Below, piece by piece: positions 7,309-16,672 of a DNA stretch of 64,000 nt. The position numbers and the translations under genes are program-made. The notes below the pieces were generated by a model. It worked only from the letters and a program-made list of their open reading frames with translations, searched no databases and was not told where the DNA came from. The DNA comes from a virus. The stretch lies in IMG/VR virus record IMGVR_UViG_3300005293_000009, positions 1 through 64,000 of that record; one strand, 5' to 3'. How positions within the stretch are numbered: the first letter of the stretch is position 1; each line of letters begins with the position of its first letter.

Positions 7309-10300
7309 GTGGCGGTCACTTTCGTTCGCAGTCACGTCGCGGAGTTCGTCAAGGCGGCGGGCACGACCGATGCCTACGCGCTGACTTCTCTCGTACCCGC
7401 AGGCAACCTCCTGGTCATGACGCTGGTGCATGACAATGCGGCAGTGGTCGCCAACTCGGTCGTGTCCTCGATCAGCAAGCCTGCCGGGGAGACTGCCTCG
7501 TGGGTGTTCCTCGGGCGAGCACAGCACCCGACATCCACCAGCGCTGGTGCGTTCGCCAACGGTGAGATGTGGGCGATCAAAACCACAGTGGACTGGCCGA
7601 ACGCGACCTCTCTGACGGTCACGTACGGTGCCTCGATCACGATGAAGGCGCAGAACATCCTGGAGTTCTCCGGGGCTGAGGCAGTCCTGCGCTCTACGGT
7701 CGGCACGGCGTACACCGCCGTCGCCGGTGGTGTGGCTATGGCTAGTACCAGCGGCACCACTCCGGTCGTCGGTGACCTCGCTGTCGGCCTGATCTTCGGC
7801 TCCAACCTCTCCGCCGCCCAGTCCGGGGATAACGACACCACGGGCGGCGCGTGGTCTAGCGTATTCGGGCTGGGTTCCACAGGCGGCAATGCGACGACCA
7901 ACAACTTCGGCATTGGCCAATACAAGATCATAACTACCACGTCTCATCAGTCGTTTAGTAGCCCAGGTGCATTGACGACGGGCAACGGTTCCATCGTCGC
8001 GATCCTGCGAGCCACTCCCGACCCGGTGATCAGTCAGGCCGCGTTCCGGTTCTACGAGGACGGCACCGAGTCCGGGTCCATCGCGCTCGCCGCGCAGAAC
8101 ACCGCACCGCTGGTGAACATCTCCGCTGGTGATGCAGTATTCCAGCTTCGGGTGCGGATGCAGGAGACCGGCAACGGCAATGTTCCGCCGACCGACAACT
8201 TCCAGTTGCAGTTCGAGAAGAACGCCAGCGGGACGTGGACGAACGTCTCACCTGCGCCTGGTCCGGTCATGTCCTACGACAGCCCGCGCCTGACCAACGC
8301 GGGCGCAACTACCAGCCGCCTCACCGGAGGCACGGGCTCCTTCGCCGCTGGTGAGATTTCTGAGGGTGGGGTGGTTGACAGCCTCGGCTGGGCGCAGAGT
8401 GGCTACACCGAACTGCTCTACTCGTTGAAGCTGATCGCCGCCGACCTCGCGCCCGGCGACACGCTCCGGTTTCGGGTGCTCCGAAATGGTCTGACAACCG
8501 GAGTAACGTACACTCAAACCCCGACTCTCACTGCTTTTGCCGGTCCTATGCCGCTCGCGGGGACCGTCGCCATTAGGAGCACGGTCCCTGCCGCCTCTCT
8601 TGTCCAAGACTCTGTAGTCCTTACACCACTGTATCCATCCTGGTCCCAGGAATTCGACATCAAAGAGACGACGGTGACTGTGCCGCCAGGGTACGGCATC
8701 CTCGTGGTTGACCTAGCGCAGTTCGACTCCGGGGCGCAGGTTACCGATCTGGCGGTTAACGCTGATTTTCCAGAGGCCGTACACACCAGCGGAAACTACA
8801 ATTTCTGGCTATGCGCTCCAACCCCCGGCTCAGTAAACCTGTGGGCCGAGTATTCGGGGGGTATGCCCTACGACAACGCCGCGATGGTTTGGCTTGTCAG
8901 TCTGAATTCTGACGGAAATCTTCCGGAGATTTACGACATCGACGAACAGTATGATAAGACTGTGGATGTTGCTACGGCATCAAAGGGTGCCGTTATTTTC
9001 GTTATCCACTCCAGAGACGGTTGGGATTTCTACCCAGAGCCCCTACCCTCTCTTGTCGCACTCGTTCCGTCATATATCCAGTCGTCTAACGAGGGATTCG
9101 GATTCTTCCACGCTCTCCCAACCCCAGACAGTGGCTCTATGGCCTTCGGAGTCGATTTCTCTGGCGGCTGGGGTTCGACGGCGATAGGTGTGTCGCTAAA
9201 GCCCGCCCCCCTTGCTGGGGGAGGTACGACACATATCGCGGCTGGTACCATTGCAATATCTAGTACGGCATCCGGAAACGCCACAGTACCAAGCGTCGGA
9301 ACCACTTACCAGGTATCCGGAACAGTATCCGGAGCTACGGCACTAACAGGCACGGCAACGAAGCGTACGCAAGTTACGGGCGCAGTCACTGCGGTGAGTG
9401 TGTCATCGGGTTCCGCCACTAGAGTACCTGTTACGTACCAGGCATCCGGAGTTAAGGTACTTACTTCGACTGTCTCAGGGACCGCCACGGTAGTTGCGGG
9501 CGCTCAGACTTATCCGGCATCCGGAGTTAAGGTACTTACTTCAGCAATTTCTGGCACCGTCTCGAAGAGAACCCAAGTATCGGGGGCGCTCGCTTTCGTT
9601 TCGGTGAATTCCGGAGCCGCGAAACTGACAGCTACGGCTTCCGGAGCGGTGGTGGGTGTGTCCGCTGTTTCCGGAACTCTGTCCAAGACCACTCAGGCCT
9701 TCGGTACTTCCTCTGCGGTATCCTCTGTTTCCGGAAACCCAAACAAGACCACTCAGGCCTCCGGCAGCCTGTCGGTAACTACCGACTCTACGGGTAGCGC
9801 TACAGTGGTGTCCACTGGCACCACATATCAGGCAACAGGTTCTATTAGCGCCTCTAGCTCTGTGTCGGGCACCGTTACAGCCCTTAAGACTATCCTTGCA
9901 CCGGGCACAGAAGTCCGTCGCAACCTGTTCCGCAATCCTTCTCCCTCCAACTCTACTACGCACTTCAGTTCAACGGGGAGCACGCTCTCCCTGGGTGTGA
10001 GCCAGTACGGCGGTCTGGCCGTATCGACGCGCACTACCATCGGCAACTACAGACTCCTGGACATGCTGACCGGCAATACGGTTGTAGCGGGCGAGAGTTA
10101 CCGCTTTCAGTTCGTATTTACGACAACGGAAGCAATGACAGGAATATATATCTATTTCCGTCCAAATGTGACCAGCAATACGAACCAAGTAACCCTGTGG
10201 AGCAACGGGTCTATTGCGAGCCCCCTCAGCTACCTACAGTTCGGCACTAATTTTACGGTACCTGCTGGTGCCGGGGACCTTACCAACTCCGGTATTGTAA

Positions 10301-13300
10301 TAGTGCAGAGCGGCTCCACGGTGGGGTCGGAGCTTAGAGTCGGTCAGGTTCTCCTTGAGCGCGGGGTTAGTGTCATGTCCCCGTGGTTTGATGGGGATTT
10401 GTGGGACACCCCTCAATTCGATTTCCAGTGGGTAGGAACACCAGAGGACTCGGCGTCTGTGGCCCTTGAAGTGGGCTCGAAGATCGCTATCAATTCTTCA
10501 GTATACGGGCCTCCAAAGGATGCTGCACTTAGAGCAGAGTACGGATTCAACGAAGGCAGCGGAGACTTCATTGCCGGTGAGGGACCGGATGCTGTTACTC
10601 TCGAAGGCTCTCCCCCGGCGTGGTACACAGACGGAGTATACGGCACTGCATTTGGTAGCGCCACTGACCCTGACGCTTACTTCTACTCCTCGCTGGATGC
10701 GGCTGGGCTGGATGAGTTCTCCAGCACTATATGGCTAAAGCCTCACACCTCGATATATGGTGGTGGGGAGATTTGGTGGGGGCCTGCCGCACTCTGTTTT
10801 ACTGTAATAGACGGCGTGGCTTCACTATCTTACAAGTTGAGACGCCCCACTGGTGTGACAATCGTCGTCGCGTTCGACACCACTATCCCGATGTTCGCCT
10901 GGTCACATGTTGCGGTAAGTGTTATTCGTCCTCAGGGTGCCATTAAGCTATACCTGAATGGTGTTCTAGTCGAAACGAAGGGATTCTCTCCACACTCTGC
11001 GGCGGGACTCCTCTACGATATTGAGGCGTGGCTTGACACCGTTGCGGTAGATGACTTCAGATTCTTCGAAGGCATTCTTACTGAGTCCGAAGTTTCTGCG
11101 TATATGTTGCAGAGCGTGGGGGAGCCGCCTCCGCCGCTGCCGACATCGGGCGCGATTGCCGTCACATCCGCTACGGACGGGGCTGTCTCCCTACAGCGTG
11201 CCGCTGTCGGTGTTGTCCCTAGCTCATCGTCCGTTTCCGGTACGCCTACAAAGCGCTCTCCGGTGGCGGGTTCGGTTGTAGTGTTGTCTATTGCGAGCGG
11301 TGCGCTCACACTCAAGACTGCCGTCAGCGCCACGCTCCCCATTGTCTCGACGGTGAGCGGCGCACCCATCACGAGCGCTAAGCCGGTAACCGGAACGGTT
11401 ATTGCAGTCTCCGCAGCTAACGGTGCCCCGACTACCCGCACGCAGGTCGCTGGAGCGGTGGCGTCGGGGTCGGCGGTCGCTGGAGCGGTGGCGTCGGGGT
11501 CGGCGGTCGCTGGAGCCGCACCTATTGTCTCTGCAATAACAGGCGCAGCCGGTCGCACGACCTACATCGGCGGTGTCATCTCGGCGGTCACCGCCACATC
11601 TGGATCAATCACTAACCGCACGCAGGTCGTCGGTACGCTGCCTATTGTTTCAACGGTAGCCGGAACAGCTATCCCGCCGACCAGCATCAACGGAACGGTG
11701 TCGGTAGTTTCGTCTTCGGTCGGTATAGTCTTCGCTAGTATGCAGGTAACCGGTGCGGTGGACATCGCCTCGACCGCCAACACCGGATTCGCTTCGCAGA
11801 ATAGTCTTATCGGCGGAACGGTCAGCACTGTCGTCGGCAGTTCCGGTGACGCTATTCGACGTGCGCCTACTGCCGGTGCTGTTCAGATCGTATCGACCGT
11901 TTCCGGTGTTTCGACAAAGCGGACCCCTGTTTCGGGAACTGTCCCTGTAGTCAGTACCACAACAGGAATTTCGAAGCTGACCGGGGTCACGTCAGGTGCG
12001 ATCACTGTAGTTTCGGCTGCGGCGGGCACGTCCACCAAGACCACCCAGGCGGCGGGCACGTCTGCCATTGTCTCCGAGGTAGTCGGGTCGGAGTCGCTAC
12101 GCTCCGCCGTCTCCAGTCAAGTAAATGTCGTCTCGACCCAGACGGGCTCGGTTGCTACAGGGTCGTCTCAGAACGGCATCGTGCGAATCTACTCTGCGGT
12201 GTCCGGTGCTGTTACCGCCACGCTCCCGATAGCGGGGTCGGTCGTAATCACGAGTGACGTTTCCGGTGAGCCGGTCAAGCTCACGTCTGCGGGCGGCGCG
12301 GTAGGGGCATCCAGCGCGGTAAGCGGTGCCTTGACAAAGGTTGGCCCGCTAACGTCTACCGTGGGGCTAGTCTCTAATACTTCTGGGTCGATACGCAGCC
12401 TACTGCCCACCGCAGGCACAGGTACGATCATCTCGACGGGTTCTGGGGCTCCCACTAAGTACACACAGGGGAGCGGGGTCGTCACCGCCACATCTACAGT
12501 GACCGGATTTGTCGTCTCCGGTAACTCCGTTGTCGCTCCTTCCATGCCCATCGTCTCTAGCGTAAGCGGGGCAGTGACCGCCAGGGGTACAACCGCTGGG
12601 GTTGTGCCTGTCCAGGTCGCCGTAACAGGAGCACCGGCGAAGCGCACACCGGTTAGCGGCGCTGCCAGCCTTACCTCGTCTGTATCCGGCGCTCCGACCA
12701 AGCAGACGCAGATTACCGGCACCCCCATTCAAACCATCAGCGGTGTGGGTGGGTCTGTGCTCGGCACACTGGTGGCGGGCGGCATCGTCACCATTACCTC
12801 GACAGTTATCGGAGACACAAACCCGCCGAAGCCTGTGAGTGGTGCCGTATCTGTCGTGTCTACTGTGACCGGCAGTGCGCTGCGTCAAGTTCCGACCTTC
12901 GGTACGGTGTCAGTCGTCAGCACCGCCCAGGGTGTCCCGGCTGGTACCCTCTCCGCCACTTCGGGACCCGTTGTGGTGGGCTCGGGAGTCGCCGGAACTG
13001 TGGCCCTCCGGAGAGTCGCCGGGGGCACCGTTGCTGCTGTCTCGGGTGTTCTCGGGACGGTTGGGAAGGTGTCTTCGGTATCCGGAACCACGGAAATTAC
13101 AGCCGCCACATTCGGTGCAGCTACGCGACTGGTACAGCTTGCGGGTATAGTCACGATCCTCTCCAGCGTGGTAGGCATCTCGTCCTCCCTGGAGACGCTC
13201 CACGTCAAGATCGCGGGACAGGAAATTATGCTCGCTCCGGGTATGCTGTTCTGGAAGAAGAATGGTGTGGAGGTTCCTGTGGGTATCGCGCGTAAGACAA

Positions 13301-13332
13301 ACGGTATCGAGCAGCCGTACTGGACTATTTAG
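7309..13332 (+). CDS. Giant repetitive tail fibre / minor tail protein with LamG-like domain
   Basis: 2007 residues from a GTG at 7309, preceded by a G-rich GGGGAGGGGG run about 8 bases upstream. Residues 1-220 form a beta-rich N-terminal part. About 640-860 and 1285-1960 are arrays of a roughly 20-residue unit with the core S-G-x3-K-x-T-Q-x2-G-x4-V-S. Between the arrays lie an R-N-L-F-R-N-P jelly-roll-like region (about 863-1050) and a LamG/concanavalin-like lectin region (about 1075-1266). The C-terminus is a short non-repetitive cap ending at residue 2007. The protein is predicted to be an extended fibre that binds host surface glycans. A perfect 30-bp tandem duplication lies inside. The reading frame is intact throughout. 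Confidence 0.9.
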   Translation: MAVTFVRSHVAEFVKAAGTTDAYALTSLVPAGNLLVMTLVHDNAAVVANSVVSSISKPAGETASWVFLGRAQHPTSTSAGAFANGEMWAIKTTVDWPNATSLTVTYGASITMKAQNILEFSGAEAVLRSTVGTAYTAVAGGVAMASTSGTTPVVGDLAVGLIFGSNLSAAQSGDNDTTGGAWSSVFGLGSTGGNATTNNFGIGQYKIITTTSHQSFSSPGALTTGNGSIVAILRATPDPVISQAAFRFYEDGTESGSIALAAQNTAPLVNISAGDAVFQLRVRMQETGNGNVPPTDNFQLQFEKNASGTWTNVSPAPGPVMSYDSPRLTNAGATTSRLTGGTGSFAAGEISEGGVVDSLGWAQSGYTELLYSLKLIAADLAPGDTLRFRVLRNGLTTGVTYTQTPTLTAFAGPMPLAGTVAIRSTVPAASLVQDSVVLTPLYPSWSQEFDIKETTVTVPPGYGILVVDLAQFDSGAQVTDLAVNADFPEAVHTSGNYNFWLCAPTPGSVNLWAEYSGGMPYDNAAMVWLVSLNSDGNLPEIYDIDEQYDKTVDVATASKGAVIFVIHSRDGWDFYPEPLPSLVALVPSYIQSSNEGFGFFHALPTPDSGSMAFGVDFSGGWGSTAIGVSLKPAPLAGGGTTHIAAGTIAISSTASGNATVPSVGTTYQVSGTVSGATALTGTATKRTQVTGAVTAVSVSSGSATRVPVTYQASGVKVLTSTVSGTATVVAGAQTYPASGVKVLTSAISGTVSKRTQVSGALAFVSVNSGAAKLTATASGAVVGVSAVSGTLSKTTQAFGTSSAVSSVSGNPNKTTQASGSLSVTTDSTGSATVVSTGTTYQATGSISASSSVSGTVTALKTILAPGTEVRRNLFRNPSPSNSTTHFSSTGSTLSLGVSQYGGLAVSTRTTIGNYRLLDMLTGNTVVAGESYRFQFVFTTTEAMTGIYIYFRPNVTSNTNQVTLWSNGSIASPLSYLQFGTNFTVPAGAGDLTNSGIVIVQSGSTVGSELRVGQVLLERGVSVMSPWFDGDLWDTPQFDFQWVGTPEDSASVALEVGSKIAINSSVYGPPKDAALRAEYGFNEGSGDFIAGEGPDAVTLEGSPPAWYTDGVYGTAFGSATDPDAYFYSSLDAAGLDEFSSTIWLKPHTSIYGGGEIWWGPAALCFTVIDGVASLSYKLRRPTGVTIVVAFDTTIPMFAWSHVAVSVIRPQGAIKLYLNGVLVETKGFSPHSAAGLLYDIEAWLDTVAVDDFRFFEGILTESEVSAYMLQSVGEPPPPLPTSGAIAVTSATDGAVSLQRAAVGVVPSSSSVSGTPTKRSPVAGSVVVLSIASGALTLKTAVSATLPIVSTVSGAPITSAKPVTGTVIAVSAANGAPTTRTQVAGAVASGSAVAGAVASGSAVAGAAPIVSAITGAAGRTTYIGGVISAVTATSGSITNRTQVVGTLPIVSTVAGTAIPPTSINGTVSVVSSSVGIVFASMQVTGAVDIASTANTGFASQNSLIGGTVSTVVGSSGDAIRRAPTAGAVQIVSTVSGVSTKRTPVSGTVPVVSTTTGISKLTGVTSGAITVVSAAAGTSTKTTQAAGTSAIVSEVVGSESLRSAVSSQVNVVSTQTGSVATGSSQNGIVRIYSAVSGAVTATLPIAGSVVITSDVSGEPVKLTSAGGAVGASSAVSGALTKVGPLTSTVGLVSNTSGSIRSLLPTAGTGTIISTGSGAPTKYTQGSGVVTATSTVTGFVVSGNSVVAPSMPIVSSVSGAVTARGTTAGVVPVQVAVTGAPAKRTPVSGAASLTSSVSGAPTKQTQITGTPIQTISGVGGSVLGTLVAGGIVTITSTVIGDTNPPKPVSGAVSVVSTVTGSALRQVPTFGTVSVVSTAQGVPAGTLSATSGPVVVGSGVAGTVALRRVAGGTVAAVSGVLGTVGKVSSVSGTTEITAATFGAATRLVQLAGIVTILSSVVGISSSLETLHVKIAGQEIMLAPGMLFWKKNGVEVPVGIARKTNGIEQPYWTI
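9226..9890 (+). repeat. First array of about 20-residue fibre repeats
   Basis: Repeated coding units with TCCGGA-containing boundaries and the protein core S-G-x3-K-x-T-Q-x2-G. Copies diverge at DNA level but keep period and phase. Confidence 0.8.
11161..13190 (+). repeat. Second array of about 20-residue fibre repeats
   Basis: Some thirty diverged units of the same V-S-x-V-S-G type after the lectin-like region, mostly S-G-x5-T-x3-G-x3-V-S. Confidence 0.8.
11446..11505 (+). repeat. Perfect 30-bp tandem duplication inside the fibre gene
   Basis: Two identical 30-bp copies in tandem, followed by the start of a third, encode V-A-G-A-V-A-S-G-S-A twice (from about residue 1380). Identity at every base points to a recent in-frame duplication. 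Confidence 0.9.
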
Positions 13333-13336
13333 CCGC

Positions 13337-13365
13337 TTGCGTAGACTCGCAGGATCATGTAGAAT
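13337..13365 (+). promoter_or_regulatory. Leaderless promoter
   Basis: TTGCGT and TAGAAT are 17 bases apart, and the -10 is six bases before the ATG at 13372. The -35 departs from TTGACA, but the geometry is exact. Confidence 0.7.
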
Positions 13366-13371
13366 CGCGGG

Positions 13372-13989
13372 ATGCGACTACTATACGACCTGGACGGGAA
13401 CCTCGTCCACTTTGATCGAGGCTATGACCTCATCATGAACACGGACTATATCCACCTGACGGACATTCCGCGCTCGCACGAGCAGACGAGCTTCAACCTG
13501 TGGGATGGGCGTACGCCTGAAGAGCAGGAGGCTATTCGTGAAGTCATGAATCGCCCCGGATTCTATCGAGACCTGGACCCGATTGACGGTGCTGTCGATG
13601 CGGTCAAGGAAGCGGTGGCACTCGGACACGAAGTCCACTTCCTGTCGGCACCATGGACCACTAACCCTACCTGTGCGCAGGATAAGTACGACTGGATTGG
13701 CAAGCACTTCGGTGACGACTGGCGTGACCGCCTGATCCTCGCCAAGGACAAGACCATTGTCTCGGGCGATATCCTGTTCGATGACAAGTACCCGATCCTC
13801 AAGAAGGAGCGCGCGGACTGGACGCAAGTCTTCTTCGATCAGCCATACAACCGCAATGCCGAGGGTCTGCGTATCACATCGTGGCAGACCGACGAGTGGA
13901 AGAACATTATCGAACTGGTTGCAGAACGGAAGCGTGAAGCGGGCGCACGAGCCGATGAACTAAGTTGGGCAGGGAGCGCACCGTGGTGA
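13372..13989 (+). CDS. 5'(3')-deoxyribonucleotidase-like HAD phosphatase
   Basis: A 205-residue protein. D6-L-D8-G-N is the HAD nucleophile block, L-S-A-P-W near residue 90 fits motif II, and K-D-K-T-I with D-I-L-F-D-D-K near 130-140 fits motifs III and IV of 5'(3')-deoxyribonucleotidases. These remove phosphate from deoxynucleoside monophosphates. The next gene is a dNMP kinase, so the pair would tune phage nucleotide pools. The start is fixed by a leaderless promoter. Confidence 0.85.
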   Translation: MRLLYDLDGNLVHFDRGYDLIMNTDYIHLTDIPRSHEQTSFNLWDGRTPEEQEAIREVMNRPGFYRDLDPIDGAVDAVKEAVALGHEVHFLSAPWTTNPTCAQDKYDWIGKHFGDDWRDRLILAKDKTIVSGDILFDDKYPILKKERADWTQVFFDQPYNRNAEGLRITSWQTDEWKNIIELVAERKREAGARADELSWAGSAPW

Positions 13990-14612
13990 CGCAGGTCGTA
14001 GGTATCGGGGGCAAACTAGCCTCCGGAAAGGATGCAATCGCTGACCACCTAGTCGAGAAGCACGGCTGGGTAAAGTTCGGCATGAGTGATGCACTCGCTG
14101 AAGCGCTGTACACGCTGGACCCGTACATCCCGCTTCCGACGCGACTCGGCTGGAAGAACCGCTTCACGGCATTCCTCGCTCGTGTATTCCGGGTTCCGCC
14201 CCGTAAGGTATTCGTCAAGTTCAAGTGGCTCTATGACTCCATGGGGTACGTACGCGCCAAGGAGAATGACGAGGTTCGCCGTCTGCTTCAGGTGCTTGGC
14301 ACCGAGGTCGGTCGGAAGCAGCTTTCGGACGGTGACCTCTGGACCGGTATAATGGAACGTAAGATCAACAAGGCTGTGGCGGAGGGGGTCCCTGGCGTGA
14401 TAGTTACCGGAGTCCGCTTTCCGAATGAACTCGCACTATTCGAGGACATGGACGCGGAAACCTGGTGGGTGGAGCGTCCGAGCCTCAAGTCCACAGTCAA
14501 TGCAGCCCACGCTAGCGAAAACAGCGTGAGTGCTGTAGACTTCGAACGAGTGGTCCTGAACGATGGATCGCTGTCAGACCTGTATCGCAAGGCGGATGCC
14601 CTTGTGACCTAA
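13983..14612 (+). CDS. Deoxynucleoside monophosphate kinase
   Basis: 209 residues from a GTG at 13983, with AGGGAG a few bases upstream; GTG at 13986 is an alternative. G-I-G-G-K-L-A-S-G-K-D near the N-terminus is the phosphate-binding loop. The length, the R-R-L-L-Q-V-L-G-T-E segment and the later V-I-V-T-G-V-R-F-P-N-E block fit T4 gp1-like dNMP kinases. They phosphorylate dNMPs for phage DNA synthesis. It overlaps the nucleotidase gene upstream. Confidence 0.85.
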   Translation: MVTQVVGIGGKLASGKDAIADHLVEKHGWVKFGMSDALAEALYTLDPYIPLPTRLGWKNRFTAFLARVFRVPPRKVFVKFKWLYDSMGYVRAKENDEVRRLLQVLGTEVGRKQLSDGDLWTGIMERKINKAVAEGVPGVIVTGVRFPNELALFEDMDAETWWVERPSLKSTVNAAHASENSVSAVDFERVVLNDGSLSDLYRKADALVT

Positions 14613-14631
14613 GCCGTAAGGAGGCGCAACC

Positions 14632-15018
14632 ATGGACCAGATTCTTTGCCTACAATACCGTCGTCGTGGCAAGCGCCTCCAGATCATCGTGCTGCCGTAC
14701 TCATTCAACGTGAGTGCGGCAGCGCTGATCCGGTTCGTCAGCGCGTACGATGAGAACATCGACCCCATCAAGGGTTGGCGAATGTGGCCGATCACTGGCA
14801 TGGCTACCACGCTGAAGATCAACGAACTTCCGGACTTCGAGGCGGATATTGCCGTCACCGAAATCTTCAAGAGTCAGTGGATGGACCCTGAGCGCGTGCG
14901 TCTAGAGTCGAAGGGGCACGCCAACACCGAGTCCTGGGACATGGGCGACCTTGTAGGAGGCCGCGTCCCGCGCCAGCTTCTAACTCGCATCCATGAGCAG
15001 GTTGACAACTGGGCCTGA
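14632..15018 (+). CDS. Hypothetical protein with strong ribosome site
   Basis: A 128-residue protein not matched to any family I know. The N-terminus is basic (Q-Y-R-R-R-G-K-R) and the rest is mixed alpha/beta with no membrane segment. A full AAGGAGG lies seven bases before the ATG, stronger than almost any other ribosome site in this part of the window. It is probably on the same transcript as the dNMP kinase. Confidence 0.75.
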   Translation: MDQILCLQYRRRGKRLQIIVLPYSFNVSAAALIRFVSAYDENIDPIKGWRMWPITGMATTLKINELPDFEADIAVTEIFKSQWMDPERVRLESKGHANTESWDMGDLVGGRVPRQLLTRIHEQVDNWA

Positions 15019-15030
15019 CGGGTGTATCGT
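15002..15030 (+). promoter_or_regulatory. Promoter with 5' leader
   Basis: TTGACA and TATCGT with a 17-base spacer; the ATG at 15060 is about 30 bases downstream, preceded by AGAAGGAA. The -35 lies inside the end of the upstream gene. Confidence 0.8.
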
Positions 15031-15059
15031 AGTGGGTACAACGACACCAGAAGGAACCC

Positions 15060-15488
15060 ATGTACGCTATCTACTTCGAATTCGGGCGAGGCGATGATGT
15101 CTATCAGTGCCTCTTCATCCCATCCACGTCCATCGGCGCGCACACGATCAAGCCGACGTTCGCTTACAAGGAACTGACCGCCATACGCTCGCGCCGCGTC
15201 TGGGAAGTGAAGACTAACTCCACGTACCGGCTCTCATCCGAGGTTCCTCGTGACACTGCCGACGTGATGAGTCACGAACTTGACCAGCTTCTCGGCCTCT
15301 CCGTCTACATGACGAGCATTCTCGTTGCTCCCGATTGGGTGATCAAGGGGACATTCCCTGTAGAGGTTTCGACCACCGATCTGCTCGCTCTCAAAGAGAA
15401 AGAAGACCGCATGCCCCCGGACCTGAACGCCCGGATCAAGACCATCCGCGACCAGAAGGGGTTCAGCCCCCTTCCTACGAACCGATGA
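15060..15488 (+). CDS. Hypothetical protein upstream of MoxR-like ATPase
   Basis: A 142-residue protein of unknown family, without membrane segments. Its stop overlaps the MoxR-like ATPase start (ATGA), so it may be a small partner of that ATPase; this rests only on the coupling. Confidence 0.7.
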   Translation: MYAIYFEFGRGDDVYQCLFIPSTSIGAHTIKPTFAYKELTAIRSRRVWEVKTNSTYRLSSEVPRDTADVMSHELDQLLGLSVYMTSILVAPDWVIKGTFPVEVSTTDLLALKEKEDRMPPDLNARIKTIRDQKGFSPLPTNR

Positions 15489-16537
15489 CCGTGGATTGGG
15501 CTACCGCAGCGGTAGCAACAACCGTGGCTGACTACAGCCAGACGGACGGCGGTCGCATCATTGCGTCCCTGTCCGCTGACCACTCCCCGGTTCGTAACGA
15601 GCTTGCCCAGCTTCTCGTGGCGAGCCTCGCTCAGCGGCGTGATGGGACGGCGCATCAGTATCTCGCTGGCATCGCTGGCGACCCCAATGCTGCGCAGGGT
15701 GACCCCGATCTGGCTAAGCCTGGCGTTGACGCGGATCGTCCTCAATACATCCGTCCGAACGGCTCGGTCTACTACGCCCGCCACTGGGGGGACTACTGGG
15801 ACGTGGACGTGCTCAAGAAGAGTCGTGACGCGGAGCAGTGGGCACTCCTGCTTGGCCCTCCTGGTACCGGCAAGACCGCCATGACGGAGGCGGCATTCGG
15901 TGACGACCTGCTGACTGTTGTCATCACCGGAGACACGACCGTGAGCGGTATCGTGGGGGGATTCATTCCGGACGGCATGGGCGGCTACCGCTGGGCGCGT
16001 GGTCCGCTTCAGATTGCAGTCGAAGAGGGTCGTCCGATTCTCATTGACGAAATCCTTCTGGCTAACCCTGTCGTCCTTTCCGTGCTCTACCCCCTCATGG
16101 ACGGTCGAGGCTTCCTGGACGTGCAGGAGAACCCCGAGATTGGGATCGTCCACGCCAAGGAAGGCTTCTACATCGTAGGTGCCGCCAACCCGGACGTGCC
16201 GGGTGCTAAGATGTCCGCAGCCCTCGGCTCCCGCTTCCCGATCCATGTGGAAGTGACGACCGACTGGGACCTGGCTAAGGCTCTCGGCGTGGACAACCGC
16301 GTGGTGGACGTGCTCGAAGGCCTGGCGCTCGCAGCTTCCGGTCGCAACTCGTCAATCTCTTGGGCTCCGCAGTTCCGTGAGGCGCTGGCGTTCAAGAGCC
16401 TGGAAGAGAAGTTCGGTCGCAAGTTCGCGATCCACAACCTCATGCGTCTGGTGCCGAAGGCGGACCTGGATGAAGTCACCACCCGCGTAGCTCCGCTGCT
16501 CGGCGGTCTCTCGGCTGTGACACCCGCCAAAATCTAA
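15485..16537 (+). CDS. MoxR-like AAA+ ATPase
   Basis: 350 residues from the ATG at 15485, overlapping the previous stop. Walker A is G-P-P-G-T-G-K-T at residues 124-131, Walker B is I-L-I-D-E near 185-189, and A-A-N-P-D near 233 and the arginine-containing A-A-L-G-S-R-F follow as sensor and finger. The V-S-G-I-V-G-G and M-D-G-R-G-F-L inserts resemble the MoxR/CobS group. MoxR ATPases usually work with a VWA-domain protein to remodel other proteins. A VWA protein is encoded at 41295, about 25 kb away. Ends at a strong terminator. Confidence 0.85.
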   Translation: MTVDWATAAVATTVADYSQTDGGRIIASLSADHSPVRNELAQLLVASLAQRRDGTAHQYLAGIAGDPNAAQGDPDLAKPGVDADRPQYIRPNGSVYYARHWGDYWDVDVLKKSRDAEQWALLLGPPGTGKTAMTEAAFGDDLLTVVITGDTTVSGIVGGFIPDGMGGYRWARGPLQIAVEEGRPILIDEILLANPVVLSVLYPLMDGRGFLDVQENPEIGIVHAKEGFYIVGAANPDVPGAKMSAALGSRFPIHVEVTTDWDLAKALGVDNRVVDVLEGLALAASGRNSSISWAPQFREALAFKSLEEKFGRKFAIHNLMRLVPKADLDEVTTRVAPLLGGLSAVTPAKI

Positions 16538-16540
16538 GCT

Positions 16541-16585
16541 TCTGGGGGGCGAGCTTCGTCGTTGGACTCGCTCCCCAGATTTCTT
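16541..16585 (+). terminator. Intrinsic terminator after MoxR-like ATPase
   Basis: A thirteen-base stem starting TCTGGGG and closing CCCCAGA, with one wobble pair, followed by TTTCTTTC. Confidence 0.85.
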
Positions 16586-16596
16586 TCACATCCGAC

Positions 16597-16626
16597 TTGA
16601 CAACGGAACAACGACACTGATAGTCT
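16597..16626 (+). promoter_or_regulatory. Promoter of rIIA homologue
   Basis: TTGACA and TAGTCT with an 18-base spacer. The leader to the start codon is about 40 bases. Confidence 0.8.
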
Positions 16627-16672
16627 GTAATCACGGCACAGGAAGTGCCCACAACGACAGAAGGAAAAGCTC

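Noticed and set aside
9030-13208. Leftward frames of 60-180 codons opposite the fibre gene
   Set aside because: They mirror the repeats of the fibre gene, have no promoters or ribosome sites, and contain repetitive composition from the other strand.
15335-15485. Longer N-terminus for the MoxR-like ATPase
   Set aside because: The extra 50 residues are out-of-phase reading of the upstream gene; the ATG at 15485 overlaps the stop as is typical here.
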